From the NCBI GenBank assembly GCA_002425405.1, contig DIME01000059.1, positions 1 to 23,435 on the forward strand: DNA of 23,435 nucleotides, written 5' to 3'. The translations under genes and the position numbers were made by a program. Positions 6,924-15,787 of this stretch are shown here, in pieces. The first letter of the stretch is position 1. Each line of letters begins with the position of its first letter. The notes under the pieces are model-generated. The model saw only the letters and a list, made by a program, of their open reading frames with translations. It did no database searches and was not told where the DNA came from. This stretch comes from Candidatus Accumulibacter vicinus. Lineage in GTDB: Bacteria; Pseudomonadota; Gammaproteobacteria; Burkholderiales; Rhodocyclaceae.

Positions 6924-8837
6924 CTAAAAATCCGTGCCCGGGCGACGACGGTCAAAGCGATCGCCGGCTACCCACATCAATACCTGGCGCACGGCTGTCT
7001 CATCGCGTGCCGCCAGCGCCACGCCTAGCTGCCCAATCAGCCCGCTCAACTCCTCCGCGTCGAGACAAGGCTCGTCGCCTTTCATGATTTTGGGGTGCAA
7101 GGTGCCCTCGGCGTTACTGCTGGCAATGAGCAGCTCCTCGTAGAGTTTTTCGCCGGGACGCAGGCCGGTGATGGCAATCTCGATGTCGCCTTCGGGGTTG
7201 TCCTCATCACGCACCGAATGGCCAGCCAGCCGGATCATGTTGTGGGCCAGGTCGAAGATTTTGACCGGCTCGCCCATGTCAAGCAGGAAGACCTCACCGC
7301 CAAGCGCCAGGCTGCCGGCCTGGATGACCAGTTCCACGGCTTCATGAATCGACATGAAATAGCGCGTCACTTCGGCGTGCGTGACGGTCACCGGACCGCC
7401 CTGGGCAATCTGGTCCTTGAACAGCGGAATCACCGAGCCACTGGAACCCAGGACGTTGCCGAAGCGCACCGCACAGAATTGCTGACCACTGCCTTGCACG
7501 CTGGCCTGCCGGGCGATGCCCTGGACGACCAGTTCTGCCCAGCGTTTGCTGGCCCCCATGATGTTGGTTGGGCGCACGGCCTTGTCGGTCGAAATCAGCA
7601 CAAAGGTTTGTACGCCGGCAGCAAATGCCGCCTGCGCCAGAGTCAAGGTGCCGAGCACGTTGTTGCGGGCACCTTCGAGGGGATTTGCCTCGACCAGCGG
7701 TACATGCTTGTAAGCGGCGGCATGGTAAATGGTTTGCACCCGATGTTCGGCCAGCAGCCCCGACACCAGTGCGGCATCGCCGACCGATCCCAGGCTGGCG
7801 ATGATCCTGCAATCCGCGATGGAACGTAGCAGGCGATCGATCTGGTACAGGGCATGCTCGCTCGTTTCCAGCAGAACCATCCGGGCCGGGGCGAGAGCGG
7901 CGATCTGCAGACACAGCTCGGAGCCGATCGAGCCTCCTGCGCCGCTCACCAGCACGCTCTTGCCGGTGATGCAACGTCCGAGCAGGCTTGGGTCGGCGCC
8001 GACTGGGTCGCGCCCCAGCAGGTCGCCAATATCCACTTCGCGAACCATGTTCACCAGGTGCCGGCCGGTGGCAATGTCGGTCAGTGCAGGAAGAATGCGT
8101 ACCCGTACCGGGTGTTCTTCGAGAAACGACACGACCTCACGCCGCCGGGCACTGGAGGCAGAAGGCAGGGTGACGATCACATCGTGAATATCGAAACGCT
8201 CGACCAACGCCGGCAGGTGCTCGGGGGGATACACCCGCAGACCGCCTATGTCCTTGCCTTGCAGGGCGGCATCGTCATCCAGGAAACCGGCGGGGAAGAG
8301 ATCCCGCCCACGTCGCAGTGAAGCGGCCAGTTGCCGACCGGCTTCGCCGGCACCGTAGATCAGCACCTGTCGGCCGGCAAAACGAGTGCGCAGTGGGAAC
8401 CAGAGCAACCAGCGTGCCGAAAAACGGGAACCACCAACCAGCACCATGCCAATCAGCCAGTATAGCAGCGGCACGGCCCGGGGTACGCCTTCGAGTCCGG
8501 TCATCTGGGTCATGAAGGCCAGCACCGCCCACGACGACGCTGCCAGCGACATCCCCTTGAACACCGACCACAGCGCTTGTTCGCCCAGATAGCGAATGAC
8601 CGAGCGATACAACCCCATCTTGAGGAAGACGGGCATCGCCAGCAGTGGTGCGACGGCCATCAATACCAGTTGCGAGCGGTTGGGGACGAACCACTCGCCC
8701 AAACGCAAGGCATACGACGCCCAGACAGCGAATATCAGCAGCACCGCATCGGCAAGCAGCATCAGACCCTGCTTGCCCCGGCGTGGCAAGAGTATCAGTG
8801 TGCTCGAAATATGCTCGGGAACGAGTCTATGCATCAT
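6924..8837 (-). CDS. WbpM/CapD-type membrane nucleotide-sugar 4,6-dehydratase
   Basis: This 637-residue protein has the standard large-family length. Four N-terminal membrane segments (~25-45, 56-74, 94-112, 122-138) are followed by a first Rossmann domain with GAGEAG (162-167). The catalytic SDR domain has GAGGSIGS (299-306), STDKA (416-420) and NIMGASK (425-431). The usual SDR Tyr is replaced by Met427 with Lys431 and Thr417 kept, as in WbpM/FlaA1-like dehydratases. These enzymes convert UDP-GlcNAc (or similar) to the 4-keto-6-deoxy sugar at the inner membrane, the first step to QuiNAc, FucNAc or bacillosamine. It is last in a leftward group after the SDR gene, 50 bases away. ATG 8837 lacks a clear Shine-Dalgarno sequence but fits the family N-terminus. 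Confidence 0.92.
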   Translation of the reverse strand: MMHRLVPEHISSTLILLPRRGKQGLMLLADAVLLIFAVWASYALRLGEWFVPNRSQLVLMAVAPLLAMPVFLKMGLYRSVIRYLGEQALWSVFKGMSLAASSWAVLAFMTQMTGLEGVPRAVPLLYWLIGMVLVGGSRFSARWLLWFPLRTRFAGRQVLIYGAGEAGRQLAASLRRGRDLFPAGFLDDDAALQGKDIGGLRVYPPEHLPALVERFDIHDVIVTLPSASSARRREVVSFLEEHPVRVRILPALTDIATGRHLVNMVREVDIGDLLGRDPVGADPSLLGRCITGKSVLVSGAGGSIGSELCLQIAALAPARMVLLETSEHALYQIDRLLRSIADCRIIASLGSVGDAALVSGLLAEHRVQTIYHAAAYKHVPLVEANPLEGARNNVLGTLTLAQAAFAAGVQTFVLISTDKAVRPTNIMGASKRWAELVVQGIARQASVQGSGQQFCAVRFGNVLGSSGSVIPLFKDQIAQGGPVTVTHAEVTRYFMSIHEAVELVIQAGSLALGGEVFLLDMGEPVKIFDLAHNMIRLAGHSVRDEDNPEGDIEIAITGLRPGEKLYEELLIASSNAEGTLHPKIMKGDEPCLDAEELSGLIGQLGVALAARDETAVRQVLMWVAGDRFDRRRPGTDF

Positions 8838-8887
8838 TCATTCTGACTGGCTGCCAAGGCCGGGAGGGGGACACGCAGCCTGCGGCT

Positions 8888-9784
8888 TCATCTCGGCAGG
8901 TCATTCTGCCCGAGTAGAAAAGGGCGCGGGGAGAATCCGAGATCACGCGCTGCATCGGTATGATCGAAAACCAGGTCCCGATTCATTCGTTCAGCCATGC
9001 CGCCTGACCAGTGCCGGTATCTGGGCAACAATCGCAAGAGTGCCACCACCGACTGGAATGCCGCCAGTGGGATTGCAAATAGTCGCGGTTGAAGATGAAG
9101 TGCGGCAAAGACGCGCTTCACCATCTCCCGGTAAGGCAGAGTCTCGCCGCCGGAAATGTTGTATGCCCGGTTTGTTGCGGCAGCACAGTGCAATCCCGCC
9201 AGGCACGCCAATGCGACATCTTCGGCATGAACCGGCTGGCGAGCCCCGATTGCCTCGCCCAGCAGTGGAAAGAAACCGAAGCGTTGGATGAAGCGGGCCA
9301 GCTCCGCAATGTTCTTGTCCTGCCCGCGACCGTAGATCAGGGTTGGCCGCAGGATTACCCATTCCACCCCGTGATCTTCAGCCCAGGTCTGCAGGCGTGC
9401 CTCGGCCTCGGCCAGGCGATGGGCCACGGCGCGTTCCTGCAGATCGGAGGAATCATCTTTTGTGAAGCGACTGGTCGAAGACAGTGCGACCACGCGCCGT
9501 GCTCCGTGCGCCGACAGCAAGGCGAAATGTTCGGGCAATACCCAGATGGGTGCCACACAAATCCATAAGGGTAAACTTCTTGTCTCAGGCAGAGGCTTGG
9601 AGTTTGGAGGTGAGGGTAAATCCGCGCTCGACAGGCATCTCCACTCCACCCCCTCAGCCACTTGTCCGGTCTGCCGTCGCGAGAAGGCGGCGACGCGCCA
9701 ACCGGCCTGCGTCAGCAGAGGCAACAAGCATTCACCCACCAGGCTGGTGGCGCCGAGGACACCCATCTGGTACGCATCAGCCAC
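8888..9784 (-). CDS. NAD-dependent epimerase/dehydratase family protein (atypical extended SDR)
   Basis: This 298-residue extended-SDR-like protein has the cofactor motif GATSLVG (11-17). ALSSTS follows near residue 100 and the LRPTLIYG motif near 147-154, both typical of extended SDRs. HAEDVA and YNISGGE, in the latter half, are the usual sugar-nucleotide-enzyme segments. The canonical YxxxK is not in its normal position, so catalysis may differ or the protein may act as a 4-ketoreductase-like enzyme of the atypical class. The GTG start at 9784 overlaps the preceding glycosyltransferase stop by eight bases, indicating coupling. Between a GT2 and a WbpM-like dehydratase, a role in reducing the 4-keto product is likely but inferred. 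Confidence 0.82.
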   Translation of the reverse strand: MADAYQMGVLGATSLVGECLLPLLTQAGWRVAAFSRRQTGQVAEGVEWRCLSSADLPSPPNSKPLPETRSLPLWICVAPIWVLPEHFALLSAHGARRVVALSSTSRFTKDDSSDLQERAVAHRLAEAEARLQTWAEDHGVEWVILRPTLIYGRGQDKNIAELARFIQRFGFFPLLGEAIGARQPVHAEDVALACLAGLHCAAATNRAYNISGGETLPYREMVKRVFAALHLQPRLFAIPLAAFQSVVALLRLLPRYRHWSGGMAERMNRDLVFDHTDAARDLGFSPRPFLLGQNDLPR

Positions 9785-10703
9785 GGCCTATTCCCATTCT
9801 GACCAGAGCGTAGCGGATGCCATGGTAGCTGGCAACCATGATGAACCGCATCCATACCCCCGCCACGACCAGCCCCCAGAGAAGGCCGGGGTACTGATGA
9901 TGATAGAACTTGCGATAAAACCGCAACATGCCATGATGCTTGTGCCATTCGACAAACAGCGGACGGTTGCGGCCACACGCCCCCCGGACATGAACGACCT
10001 TTGCATCGGGAACGAACATCACTTTCCAACCCCGTTGTGCAAAGCGCATGCACCAGTCGAGATCCTCGCAATGGAGAAAGTACCCTTCGTCCCACAGCCC
10101 CACGTCATTGATCGCCGCACGTTTGACCAACATGCAGGCACCGGAAATCGCCTCGACAGCCGCCGGCTGACCAGGCAATGGCTCGGCGTGCTGCAGAAAA
10201 TCCGAAAATGTCTCAGGGAAGAAGCGGGCCAGGCGAGACAGGCCAAAAGCTCGCAGGAAAGCTCGCTGGGGGGTGGGGAAGGAGCGTCGGCCTCCAGCCT
10301 GTTCAGACCCATCGGGATTGCACAGGAATCCCCCGACCATTCCAATCGTTGGTGAAGAATCCAGCACCTCAAGCATGCGCAGCAGTCCACTGTCGCTCAG
10401 AACACTGTCTGGATTGAGGAACAGCAAGCGGTTGGCCGAGGAGGCTCTGGTACCAACATTGCAAGCAAAGGCAAATCCCAGATTGCTGTTGTTGAGTAGA
10501 ACAGTGAGTTTGTCGCTTGGGAAGACACTTGCGAGGTATTCGAGGCTGCCATCTGTTGAGCCGTTATCCACCACAATTGCCCGCGCGGCATTCGCGAGGA
10601 GCACGGAGGACACGCAGTCGGTCAACAGTTTGCCTGCGTTGTAATTGACGATGATGACATCGCAATCAAGAGGGGATGCCGTTGGCGTCAAGAGGGCCTC
10701 CAT
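9777..10703 (-). CDS. Glycosyltransferase family 2 (rhamnosyltransferase-like)
   Basis: From ATG 10703 the protein has 308 residues. ATGs at 10721 and 10730 are alternatives, with none having a strong Shine-Dalgarno sequence. The GT-A fold opens with DVIIVNYNAG, then VVDNGSTDGS (nucleotide binding), LLFLNPD (the DxD-equivalent), GACMLVKR, and the acceptor-side HCEDLDWCMR with the catalytic ED. A C-terminal hydrophobic stretch follows RFYRKFYHHQYPG, suggesting membrane association. This subgroup (WbbL/RfbF-like) commonly transfers rhamnose or another deoxysugar onto lipid-linked glycans. Its place opposite rmlA/rmlC supports a dTDP-rhamnose donor, by inference. It leads the leftward operon GT2, SDR, dehydratase. 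Confidence 0.88.
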   Translation of the reverse strand: MEALLTPTASPLDCDVIIVNYNAGKLLTDCVSSVLLANAARAIVVDNGSTDGSLEYLASVFPSDKLTVLLNNSNLGFAFACNVGTRASSANRLLFLNPDSVLSDSGLLRMLEVLDSSPTIGMVGGFLCNPDGSEQAGGRRSFPTPQRAFLRAFGLSRLARFFPETFSDFLQHAEPLPGQPAAVEAISGACMLVKRAAINDVGLWDEGYFLHCEDLDWCMRFAQRGWKVMFVPDAKVVHVRGACGRNRPLFVEWHKHHGMLRFYRKFYHHQYPGLLWGLVVAGVWMRFIMVASYHGIRYALVRMGIGRG

Positions 10704-10924
10704 GGATTGCTTTCTCGGCATTGTTATCATCTGGTGCAGTCCAGCAAGAGCGAGATCCTGGCTTTCAGCATCACTGCGATCATGACGAGGAGGCGGTCCC
10801 CCGTGGTGGATGAAAAAACCAATTAATTGGCAACTTCGCCGCTCCGCATACTGTGTTGGGACCTCCAGAGTGGTAGACTCACGGATCTTGCTACTAATGG
10901 CTTGTCTCAATTGGAATTTTTTGT
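10704..10924. promoter_or_regulatory. Divergent promoter region of the glycan locus with a 12-base palindrome
   Basis: This 221-base gap separates the leftward GT2 gene from the rightward rmlA, so both operons must start here or nearby. CCAATTAATTGG at 10819-10830 is a perfect palindrome and stands out in a locally A/T-rich stretch. No pair of consensus -35 and -10 boxes is convincing. GGA (10913-10915) precedes the rmlA ATG by nine bases, acting as a weak ribosome site. The palindrome may be an operator; nothing shows which protein binds it. Confidence 0.4.
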
Positions 10925-11842
10925 ATGAAACGCAAAGGGATCATTCTTGCTGGTGGCTCCGGCACCCGGCTTCACCCCGCCACCTTGGCCATTAGCAAGC
11001 AGTTGCTGCCGGTATTCGACAAGCCAATGATCTATTATCCGCTCAGTACCCTCATGCTGGCGGGAATACGCGATATTCTGATCATCTCGACACCACAGGA
11101 TACGCCACGCTTCGAACAACTGCTTGGCGACGGCTCGCGCTGGGGCATCCACCTTCAATATGCCGTTCAGTTCAGTCCCGACGGCCTGGCGCAAGCGTTC
11201 ATCATCGGGGAGTCGTTCATTGGTGATGATCTGTCGGCCCTGGTGTTGGGCGACAACATTTTCTACGGCCATGACTTCCACCACCTTCTGGCGAATGCCA
11301 TGACCCGTGATGAGGGGGCAAGTGTTTTCGCCTACCATGTGAAAGACCCCGAGCGATACGGTGTGGCCGAGTTTGATGCATACGGGAAAGTGCTGTCGCT
11401 TGAAGAAAAGCCCAAACAAGCGAAATCCAATTACGCCGTCACCGGCCTTTATTTCTACGACCAACAAGTGGTCGAACTGGCCAGGAACCTGCAACCCTCG
11501 CCGCGCGGCGAGCTGGAAATCACTGATCTTAACCGCCTCTATCTGACGCAGGGGAAACTCAAGGTCGAAATCATGGGACGGGGCTATGCCTGGCTGGACA
11601 CCGGCACCCACGAATCGCTGCTCGATGCCAGTCAGTTTATCGCAACACTGGAAAATCGCCAAGGACTGAAGGTGGCCTGCCCAGAAGAAATCGCTTATCG
11701 ACAACGATGGATAGATGCCAAGCAACTTGTCAACCTGGCGCAGCCGATGGCCAAGAACGGCTACGGTCAATACCTGCTTGGTCTGCTGGAAGAACGAAGT
11801 GCGAGTCGACCTGGGGTCGAAGCATGCTCTCGGTCCAACTGA
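10925..11842 (+). CDS. rmlA: Glucose-1-phosphate thymidylyltransferase
   Basis: This 305-residue protein is of normal length. GIILAGGSGTRL (residues 5-16) is the nucleotide-binding loop, with SKQLLPVFDKPM just after. LVLGDNIFYG is the metal and product segment, EEKP lies in the sugar-binding region, and VTGLYFYD, ELEITDLN and RGYAWLDTGTH are all family blocks. RmlA condenses dTTP and glucose-1-phosphate to dTDP-glucose, the entry to dTDP-rhamnose and related sugars. It is the first gene of the rightward arm and is 37 bases ahead of rmlC. rmlB and rmlD, needed for dTDP-rhamnose, are not in the window. The last ~15 residues are poorly conserved and probably disordered. Confidence 0.97.
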   Translation: MKRKGIILAGGSGTRLHPATLAISKQLLPVFDKPMIYYPLSTLMLAGIRDILIISTPQDTPRFEQLLGDGSRWGIHLQYAVQFSPDGLAQAFIIGESFIGDDLSALVLGDNIFYGHDFHHLLANAMTRDEGASVFAYHVKDPERYGVAEFDAYGKVLSLEEKPKQAKSNYAVTGLYFYDQQVVELARNLQPSPRGELEITDLNRLYLTQGKLKVEIMGRGYAWLDTGTHESLLDASQFIATLENRQGLKVACPEEIAYRQRWIDAKQLVNLAQPMAKNGYGQYLLGLLEERSASRPGVEACSRSN

Positions 11843-11879
11843 AAAAGAACACGATACCCCTTGATCTTGCCGGAAGAAA

Positions 11880-12422
11880 ATGAAAGCCATAGCACTTGCC
11901 ATCCCCGATCTTGTTCTTGTCGAGCCCAAGGTATTTGGCGACGATCGAGGGTTTTTCCTTGAAAGTTTCAACGAGGCGAAATTTCAGAGCGCAGTCGCCA
12001 GTGTGAGATTTGTACAAGACAACCACTCTCGTTCGGCCAAGAATGTCCTGCGCGGTCTGCACTACCAGATTCAACGGCCGCAGGGCAAGCTCGTGCGGGT
12101 TGTCGCTGGCGAGGTGTTTGACGTTGCAGTGGATCTTCGAAGGAGTTCTCCCACTTTCGGGAAATGGGAGGGAATCATCCTGAGTGCAGAAAACAAGAGG
12201 CAACTGTGGATTCCCGCAGGTTTCGCCCACGGCTTCGTCGTCCTGAGTGATACCGCTGATTTTCTCTATAAGGCGACCGATTACTGGGCGCCGGAGCACG
12301 AGCGTTGCATCCTTTGGAATGACCACAACCTGGCAATCAACTGGCCCATCGATGGCGATCCCGTGGTCTCTGCGAAGGATGCGGAAGGTACCGCATTCCA
12401 GGTTGCAGAGGTCTATGCCTGA
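11880..12422 (+). CDS. rmlC: dTDP-4-dehydrorhamnose 3,5-epimerase
   Basis: This 180-residue cupin has the full family length. RGFFLESFN and VQDNHSRS bind substrate (His49), GLHYQ carries the catalytic His61, GEVFDVAVDLRR lines the barrel, and WIPAGFAHGF and LYKATDYW are the other conserved strands, with the Tyr of the latter being the expected acid. It inverts C3 and C5 of dTDP-4-keto-6-deoxyglucose. GGAAG lies three bases before ATG 11880, a short spacing, so translation may partly depend on rmlA. Its stop overlaps the wzm start (TGATG). With RmlB absent here, the substrate must come from another locus. Confidence 0.97.
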   Translation: MKAIALAIPDLVLVEPKVFGDDRGFFLESFNEAKFQSAVASVRFVQDNHSRSAKNVLRGLHYQIQRPQGKLVRVVAGEVFDVAVDLRRSSPTFGKWEGIILSAENKRQLWIPAGFAHGFVVLSDTADFLYKATDYWAPEHERCILWNDHNLAINWPIDGDPVVSAKDAEGTAFQVAEVYA

Positions 12423-13240
12423 TGCGGAATTTCTCGATCTCCCCAAGGGAAATGGCGGCCAGTTTATGGCGCAACCGCACCTTGGTAAAGGCTCTGGTAC
12501 AACGTGAGGTTGTCGGCCGTTACCGTGGTTCGCTGATGGGCATCTTATGGTCACTCTTCAACCCGATTTTCATGCTGATAGTATACACATTTGTTTTCAG
12601 CGTCGTGTTCAAGGCTCGCTGGAACGTGGGGAGTGATTCAAAAACCGAATTTGCTCTGGTGTTGTTTGCGGGCCTGATCGTTTTCAACATGTTTGCAGAA
12701 TGCGTCAACCGAGCTCCCGGCCTGATTCTCGGCAATGCGAACTACGTCAAGAAAGTCGTATTCCCTTTGGAGATACTTCCCTGGGCGGCCTTGGGGGCAA
12801 CTCTCTTTCACGGCATGGTCAGCCTATTTGTCTGGCTGGTCGCTTATGCGATATTTTTTGGGATGCCTCAGGTAACGGTGCTGTTGTTTCCATTGGTCAT
12901 TATTCCGCTGCTGCTATTTATTATGGGCTTGACCTGGGGATTGGCATCGCTGGGAGTCTACCTGCGCGACATCTCGCAATTCGTCGGTATCGTCACGACC
13001 GTGCTGATGTTCCTTTCGCCTGTCTTTTACCCCGCCAGCGCGCTGCCGCAAGAGTACGGCTACCTCCTCAGCTTGAACCCGCTCACGCCTGCAATCGAGC
13101 AGGTTCGCGAGGTGCTATTCTGGGGCAGAGTGCCTGATCTGAAGGCCATGTGCGTGTATCTACTGAGTGCTGGAATCGTCGCCTGGCTGGGTTTCGCCTG
13201 GTTTCAGAAGACGCGCAAGGGGTTTGCCGATGTCCTCTGA
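12422..13240 (+). CDS. wzm: ABC-2 type polysaccharide export permease
   Basis: This 272-residue membrane protein of the Wzm/TagG family has about six membrane segments (~40-60, 77-95, 120-150, 155-185, 190-215, 235-255). The N-terminal amphipathic block LVKALVQREVVGRYRGSLMG and the downstream LWSLFNPIFMLIVY are conserved in export permeases. The C-terminal LSLNPLTPAIEQVRE segment is diagnostic for the O-antigen/teichoic acid branch. It moves undecaprenyl-linked glycan across the inner membrane with the Wzt ATPase. The ATG overlaps the rmlC stop by one base and its own stop overlaps the wzt start by 11 bases, giving strict coupling of export subunits. Confidence 0.95.
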   Translation: MRNFSISPREMAASLWRNRTLVKALVQREVVGRYRGSLMGILWSLFNPIFMLIVYTFVFSVVFKARWNVGSDSKTEFALVLFAGLIVFNMFAECVNRAPGLILGNANYVKKVVFPLEILPWAALGATLFHGMVSLFVWLVAYAIFFGMPQVTVLLFPLVIIPLLLFIMGLTWGLASLGVYLRDISQFVGIVTTVLMFLSPVFYPASALPQEYGYLLSLNPLTPAIEQVREVLFWGRVPDLKAMCVYLLSAGIVAWLGFAWFQKTRKGFADVL

Positions 13241-14696
13241 TCTCCAGGACAGGCAGCCCCCGCGACGACCTTCGAACCAAGAGCACTGTGACGAGGGTAA
13301 AGGTGTGCCAGCTTGCGCTGATTATGCTATCCGCGTCGACAACCTCTCCAAGTGTTACCAGGTTTACGAGAAGCCGCATGACCGTCTAAAGCAGTCGATT
13401 TGTCCATGGCTGCAAAGACTCCTGGGCAAGCCCATCAAACAATATTATCGTGAATATTGGGCCTTGAAGGATGTTGCATTTGAGGTGAAGCGGGGTGAAA
13501 CCGTCGGCATTATCGGACGCAATGGCGCAGGCAAGTCGACTCTGCTTCAGCTGGTTTGTGGCACCCTGGCTCCGACGACCGGAACGATCAAGGTAAAGGG
13601 GCGGGTTGCCGCCTTGCTTGAACTGGGCGCCGGCTTTAATCCGGAGTTCACCGGCCGCGAAAACGTTTACATGAATGCCTCGATTCTTGGTCTCTCGACA
13701 AGGCAAATCGAAGCCAGGTTTGAACAGATCGTTGCCTTTGCGGATATTGGCGAATTTATCAACCAACCGGTCAAGACCTATTCAAGCGGGATGTACGTGC
13801 GGTTGGCGTTCGCGGTGATCGCGCATGTGGATGCGGATGTGTTGATTATTGACGAGGCGTTGGCTGTGGGGGATGCCTTCTTTACGCAAAAATGCATGCG
13901 CTTCATCCGTCAATACCAGGAAAGCGGCGGCACGATTCTCTTTGTCAGTCATGACATGGGCGCCGTGACGAATATATGCCAATCTGCGGTGATCTTGTTC
14001 GGGGGAGGGCAGAACAAGGCCATTACGGGACCCGCGGAAACCTTGTGCAAACAGTACCTGAGTCAAATTTACGATGATCCGACCCGCCATCAGGCTGTCG
14101 TTGAACAGCGCATGGTGCAGATCCCAGCGCCGTCGCGAGAGAATGACCGGGCACCACAGGTTCTCAAGGGAACAGCTCCGGAAGCCAATATCTATTCCGT
14201 GTCAGCCTATCGCGAGGATACGGAGGCTTTTGGTGTTGGCGGCGCAACGATTGTCAATGCGGGTTTTTTTGATGAGGATGAAAAGCGACTCGTGATACTC
14301 ACAGGCGGGCAGCCGGTTTGTTTTGTCGTGAGGGTGCGGGCGAATCAAGATATTTCATACCTGGCAGTGGGGTTGATGCTGAAAGACCGACTCGGGCAAT
14401 ATCTTTACACAGAAGGGACAGATCCCACTTTCCGCCACCTGCAGCCCAGTCTCTCGGCAAGGGATACGGTCGATGTCAGGTTTCGTTTCACCATGCCAAT
14501 ATTGATCCGCGGTCAATATACGATGAACATAGCTGTCGCCGAAGGTCGGGGTGACGATCATATCCAGCATCACTGGGCTCATGATGCGATGATAATTGAA
14601 TCGATTTCCGGCCCGGTCGTCCATGGCATTGGCGGATTCCTGAATACAGATATTGCAATGAATTTTTTGCCGCAACTGCAGGCGGTCGTGCCGTGA
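13230..14696 (+). CDS. wzt: Polysaccharide ABC exporter ATPase with C-terminal carbohydrate-binding domain
   Basis: From ATG 13230 (AAGGGG, seven-base spacing) the protein has 488 residues. The ATPase domain has Walker A GRNGAGKS (96-103), signature YSSGM (184-188), Walker B LIIDE (205-209) and switch His241. After a linker (~285-325) comes a beta-rich domain (~326-488) with IVNAGFFDE, VRANQDISYLAVGLML and LSARDTVDVRF, matching the Wzt carbohydrate-binding domain. In E. coli O8/O9a this domain recognises the modified non-reducing end of the finished chain. Its presence implies export of a capped or terminally marked polymer. The first ~30 residues are an unusual charged extension before the ATPase fold. 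The stop overlaps the methyltransferase start as GTGA. Confidence 0.95.
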   Translation: MSSDLQDRQPPRRPSNQEHCDEGKGVPACADYAIRVDNLSKCYQVYEKPHDRLKQSICPWLQRLLGKPIKQYYREYWALKDVAFEVKRGETVGIIGRNGAGKSTLLQLVCGTLAPTTGTIKVKGRVAALLELGAGFNPEFTGRENVYMNASILGLSTRQIEARFEQIVAFADIGEFINQPVKTYSSGMYVRLAFAVIAHVDADVLIIDEALAVGDAFFTQKCMRFIRQYQESGGTILFVSHDMGAVTNICQSAVILFGGGQNKAITGPAETLCKQYLSQIYDDPTRHQAVVEQRMVQIPAPSRENDRAPQVLKGTAPEANIYSVSAYREDTEAFGVGGATIVNAGFFDEDEKRLVILTGGQPVCFVVRVRANQDISYLAVGLMLKDRLGQYLYTEGTDPTFRHLQPSLSARDTVDVRFRFTMPILIRGQYTMNIAVAEGRGDDHIQHHWAHDAMIIESISGPVVHGIGGFLNTDIAMNFLPQLQAVVP

Positions 14697-15787
14697 GCAT
14701 CATCAGCACTGGTTATGGTGACTTCCGGATCATTGATGCCGATAGCGTGATCTCGCGATCACTGAGTCTGTATGGCGAGTGGGCCCAAAACGAGATCGAT
14801 ATACTCGTCAATTTCATTCAGACCGGTTTTGTAGTGGTGGATGCCGGTGCGTTTATCGGGACGCATGCGCGTGCCTTTTCGGCGATTGTTGGAAAGTCCG
14901 GAAGGGTCATTGCATTCGAGCCTCGCCAGGATATTGCAGAGGTTCTCAACCAGAATGCCAGACTGGCCCCGGTGAACAATATCACGGTAATCAGAGGCGC
15001 ACTCGGAGCAGCAGAAAGTCGGCTAACAGTACCCATTCTTGATCTTGAAAGCAGTCATAACTTCGGTGCTTCCACACTGGCTGCCTTGGATGACGACGGA
15101 GACGATAGCAAAGAAATCGTCTCCGTCCGGCCCTTGGATGATTACCTGCTTGAGCGTCTCGATTTTCTCAAGATCGATGTCGAAGGAATGGAACTGGCGG
15201 TCCTGGAGGGCGCTCGACAAACCATCAGGCGATGTCAGCCAGTCATCTTTGCGGAGTCCAACTCGCTTGCAGCGAGCGCACCAATCTTCGAGTGGTGTGC
15301 TCAAGAAAAATATAGAGTTTTTGGTGTGCTAAGTTCAGCATATAATCAAGGAAATTTTGCTGGTAATCAGGTAAACATTTTTGGGTCGTCTATGGAAGCA
15401 GGATTGCTGCTGATTCCCATGACTTCGTATACAAGTTTTGAGAACGTTCTGGCAAAAAATAATCTCCCGCCGCTAGAAACGGTCGATGATCTGGCTCTGC
15501 TGTTGCTCCATAAACCACAGTATCTACTTGATGTACTTGCGCATTGTTCGGCTGGCGTGCGGCTCTCGCTTACCTACCCATCGCCGCTTGGTGCTCTGCT
15601 TGCCCAGAACACCGAGTACGCAAATATATTGGAACGTCTGAAAGCGACAGAGCGCGCCAAAGAGATCGCTGAGCGAATGGCCTATGAACGGCAGGCCGAG
15701 TTGGCCGCAATTCGGGGTAGCATTTTCTGGCGCGTTGGCGAAAAGCTTCGTTTGGTACCTGAGAACAAGGCCAAAGCGGATGGATAA
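14693..15787 (+). CDS. FkbM family methyltransferase with C-terminal coiled coil
   Basis: This 364-residue protein uses GTG 14693, overlapping the wzt stop. The SAM-binding core has VVDAGAFIGTHA (48-59), the FEP motif (75-77), and LKIDVEGMELAVLEGA (159-174), the FkbM signature. Residues ~180-300 include a less familiar region with local low GC. The last ~60 residues hold a charged helical stretch (ILERLKATERAKEIAER) and a closing AAIRGSIFWRVGEKLRL, an amphipathic tail seen at the ends of many glycan-locus enzymes and likely membrane or partner binding. FkbM proteins O-methylate sugars or other hydroxyls. Tight coupling to wzt suggests that it methylates the exported glycan, possibly its non-reducing end, though this is inference. 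Confidence 0.88.
   Translation: MSIISTGYGDFRIIDADSVISRSLSLYGEWAQNEIDILVNFIQTGFVVVDAGAFIGTHARAFSAIVGKSGRVIAFEPRQDIAEVLNQNARLAPVNNITVIRGALGAAESRLTVPILDLESSHNFGASTLAALDDDGDDSKEIVSVRPLDDYLLERLDFLKIDVEGMELAVLEGARQTIRRCQPVIFAESNSLAASAPIFEWCAQEKYRVFGVLSSAYNQGNFAGNQVNIFGSSMEAGLLLIPMTSYTSFENVLAKNNLPPLETVDDLALLLLHKPQYLLDVLAHCSAGVRLSLTYPSPLGALLAQNTEYANILERLKATERAKEIAERMAYERQAELAAIRGSIFWRVGEKLRLVPENKAKADG

Noticed and set aside
10907..11971. 354-codon minus-strand frame over rmlA
   Set aside because: It is antisense to an unmistakable RmlA; no motifs are seen in the minus translation.
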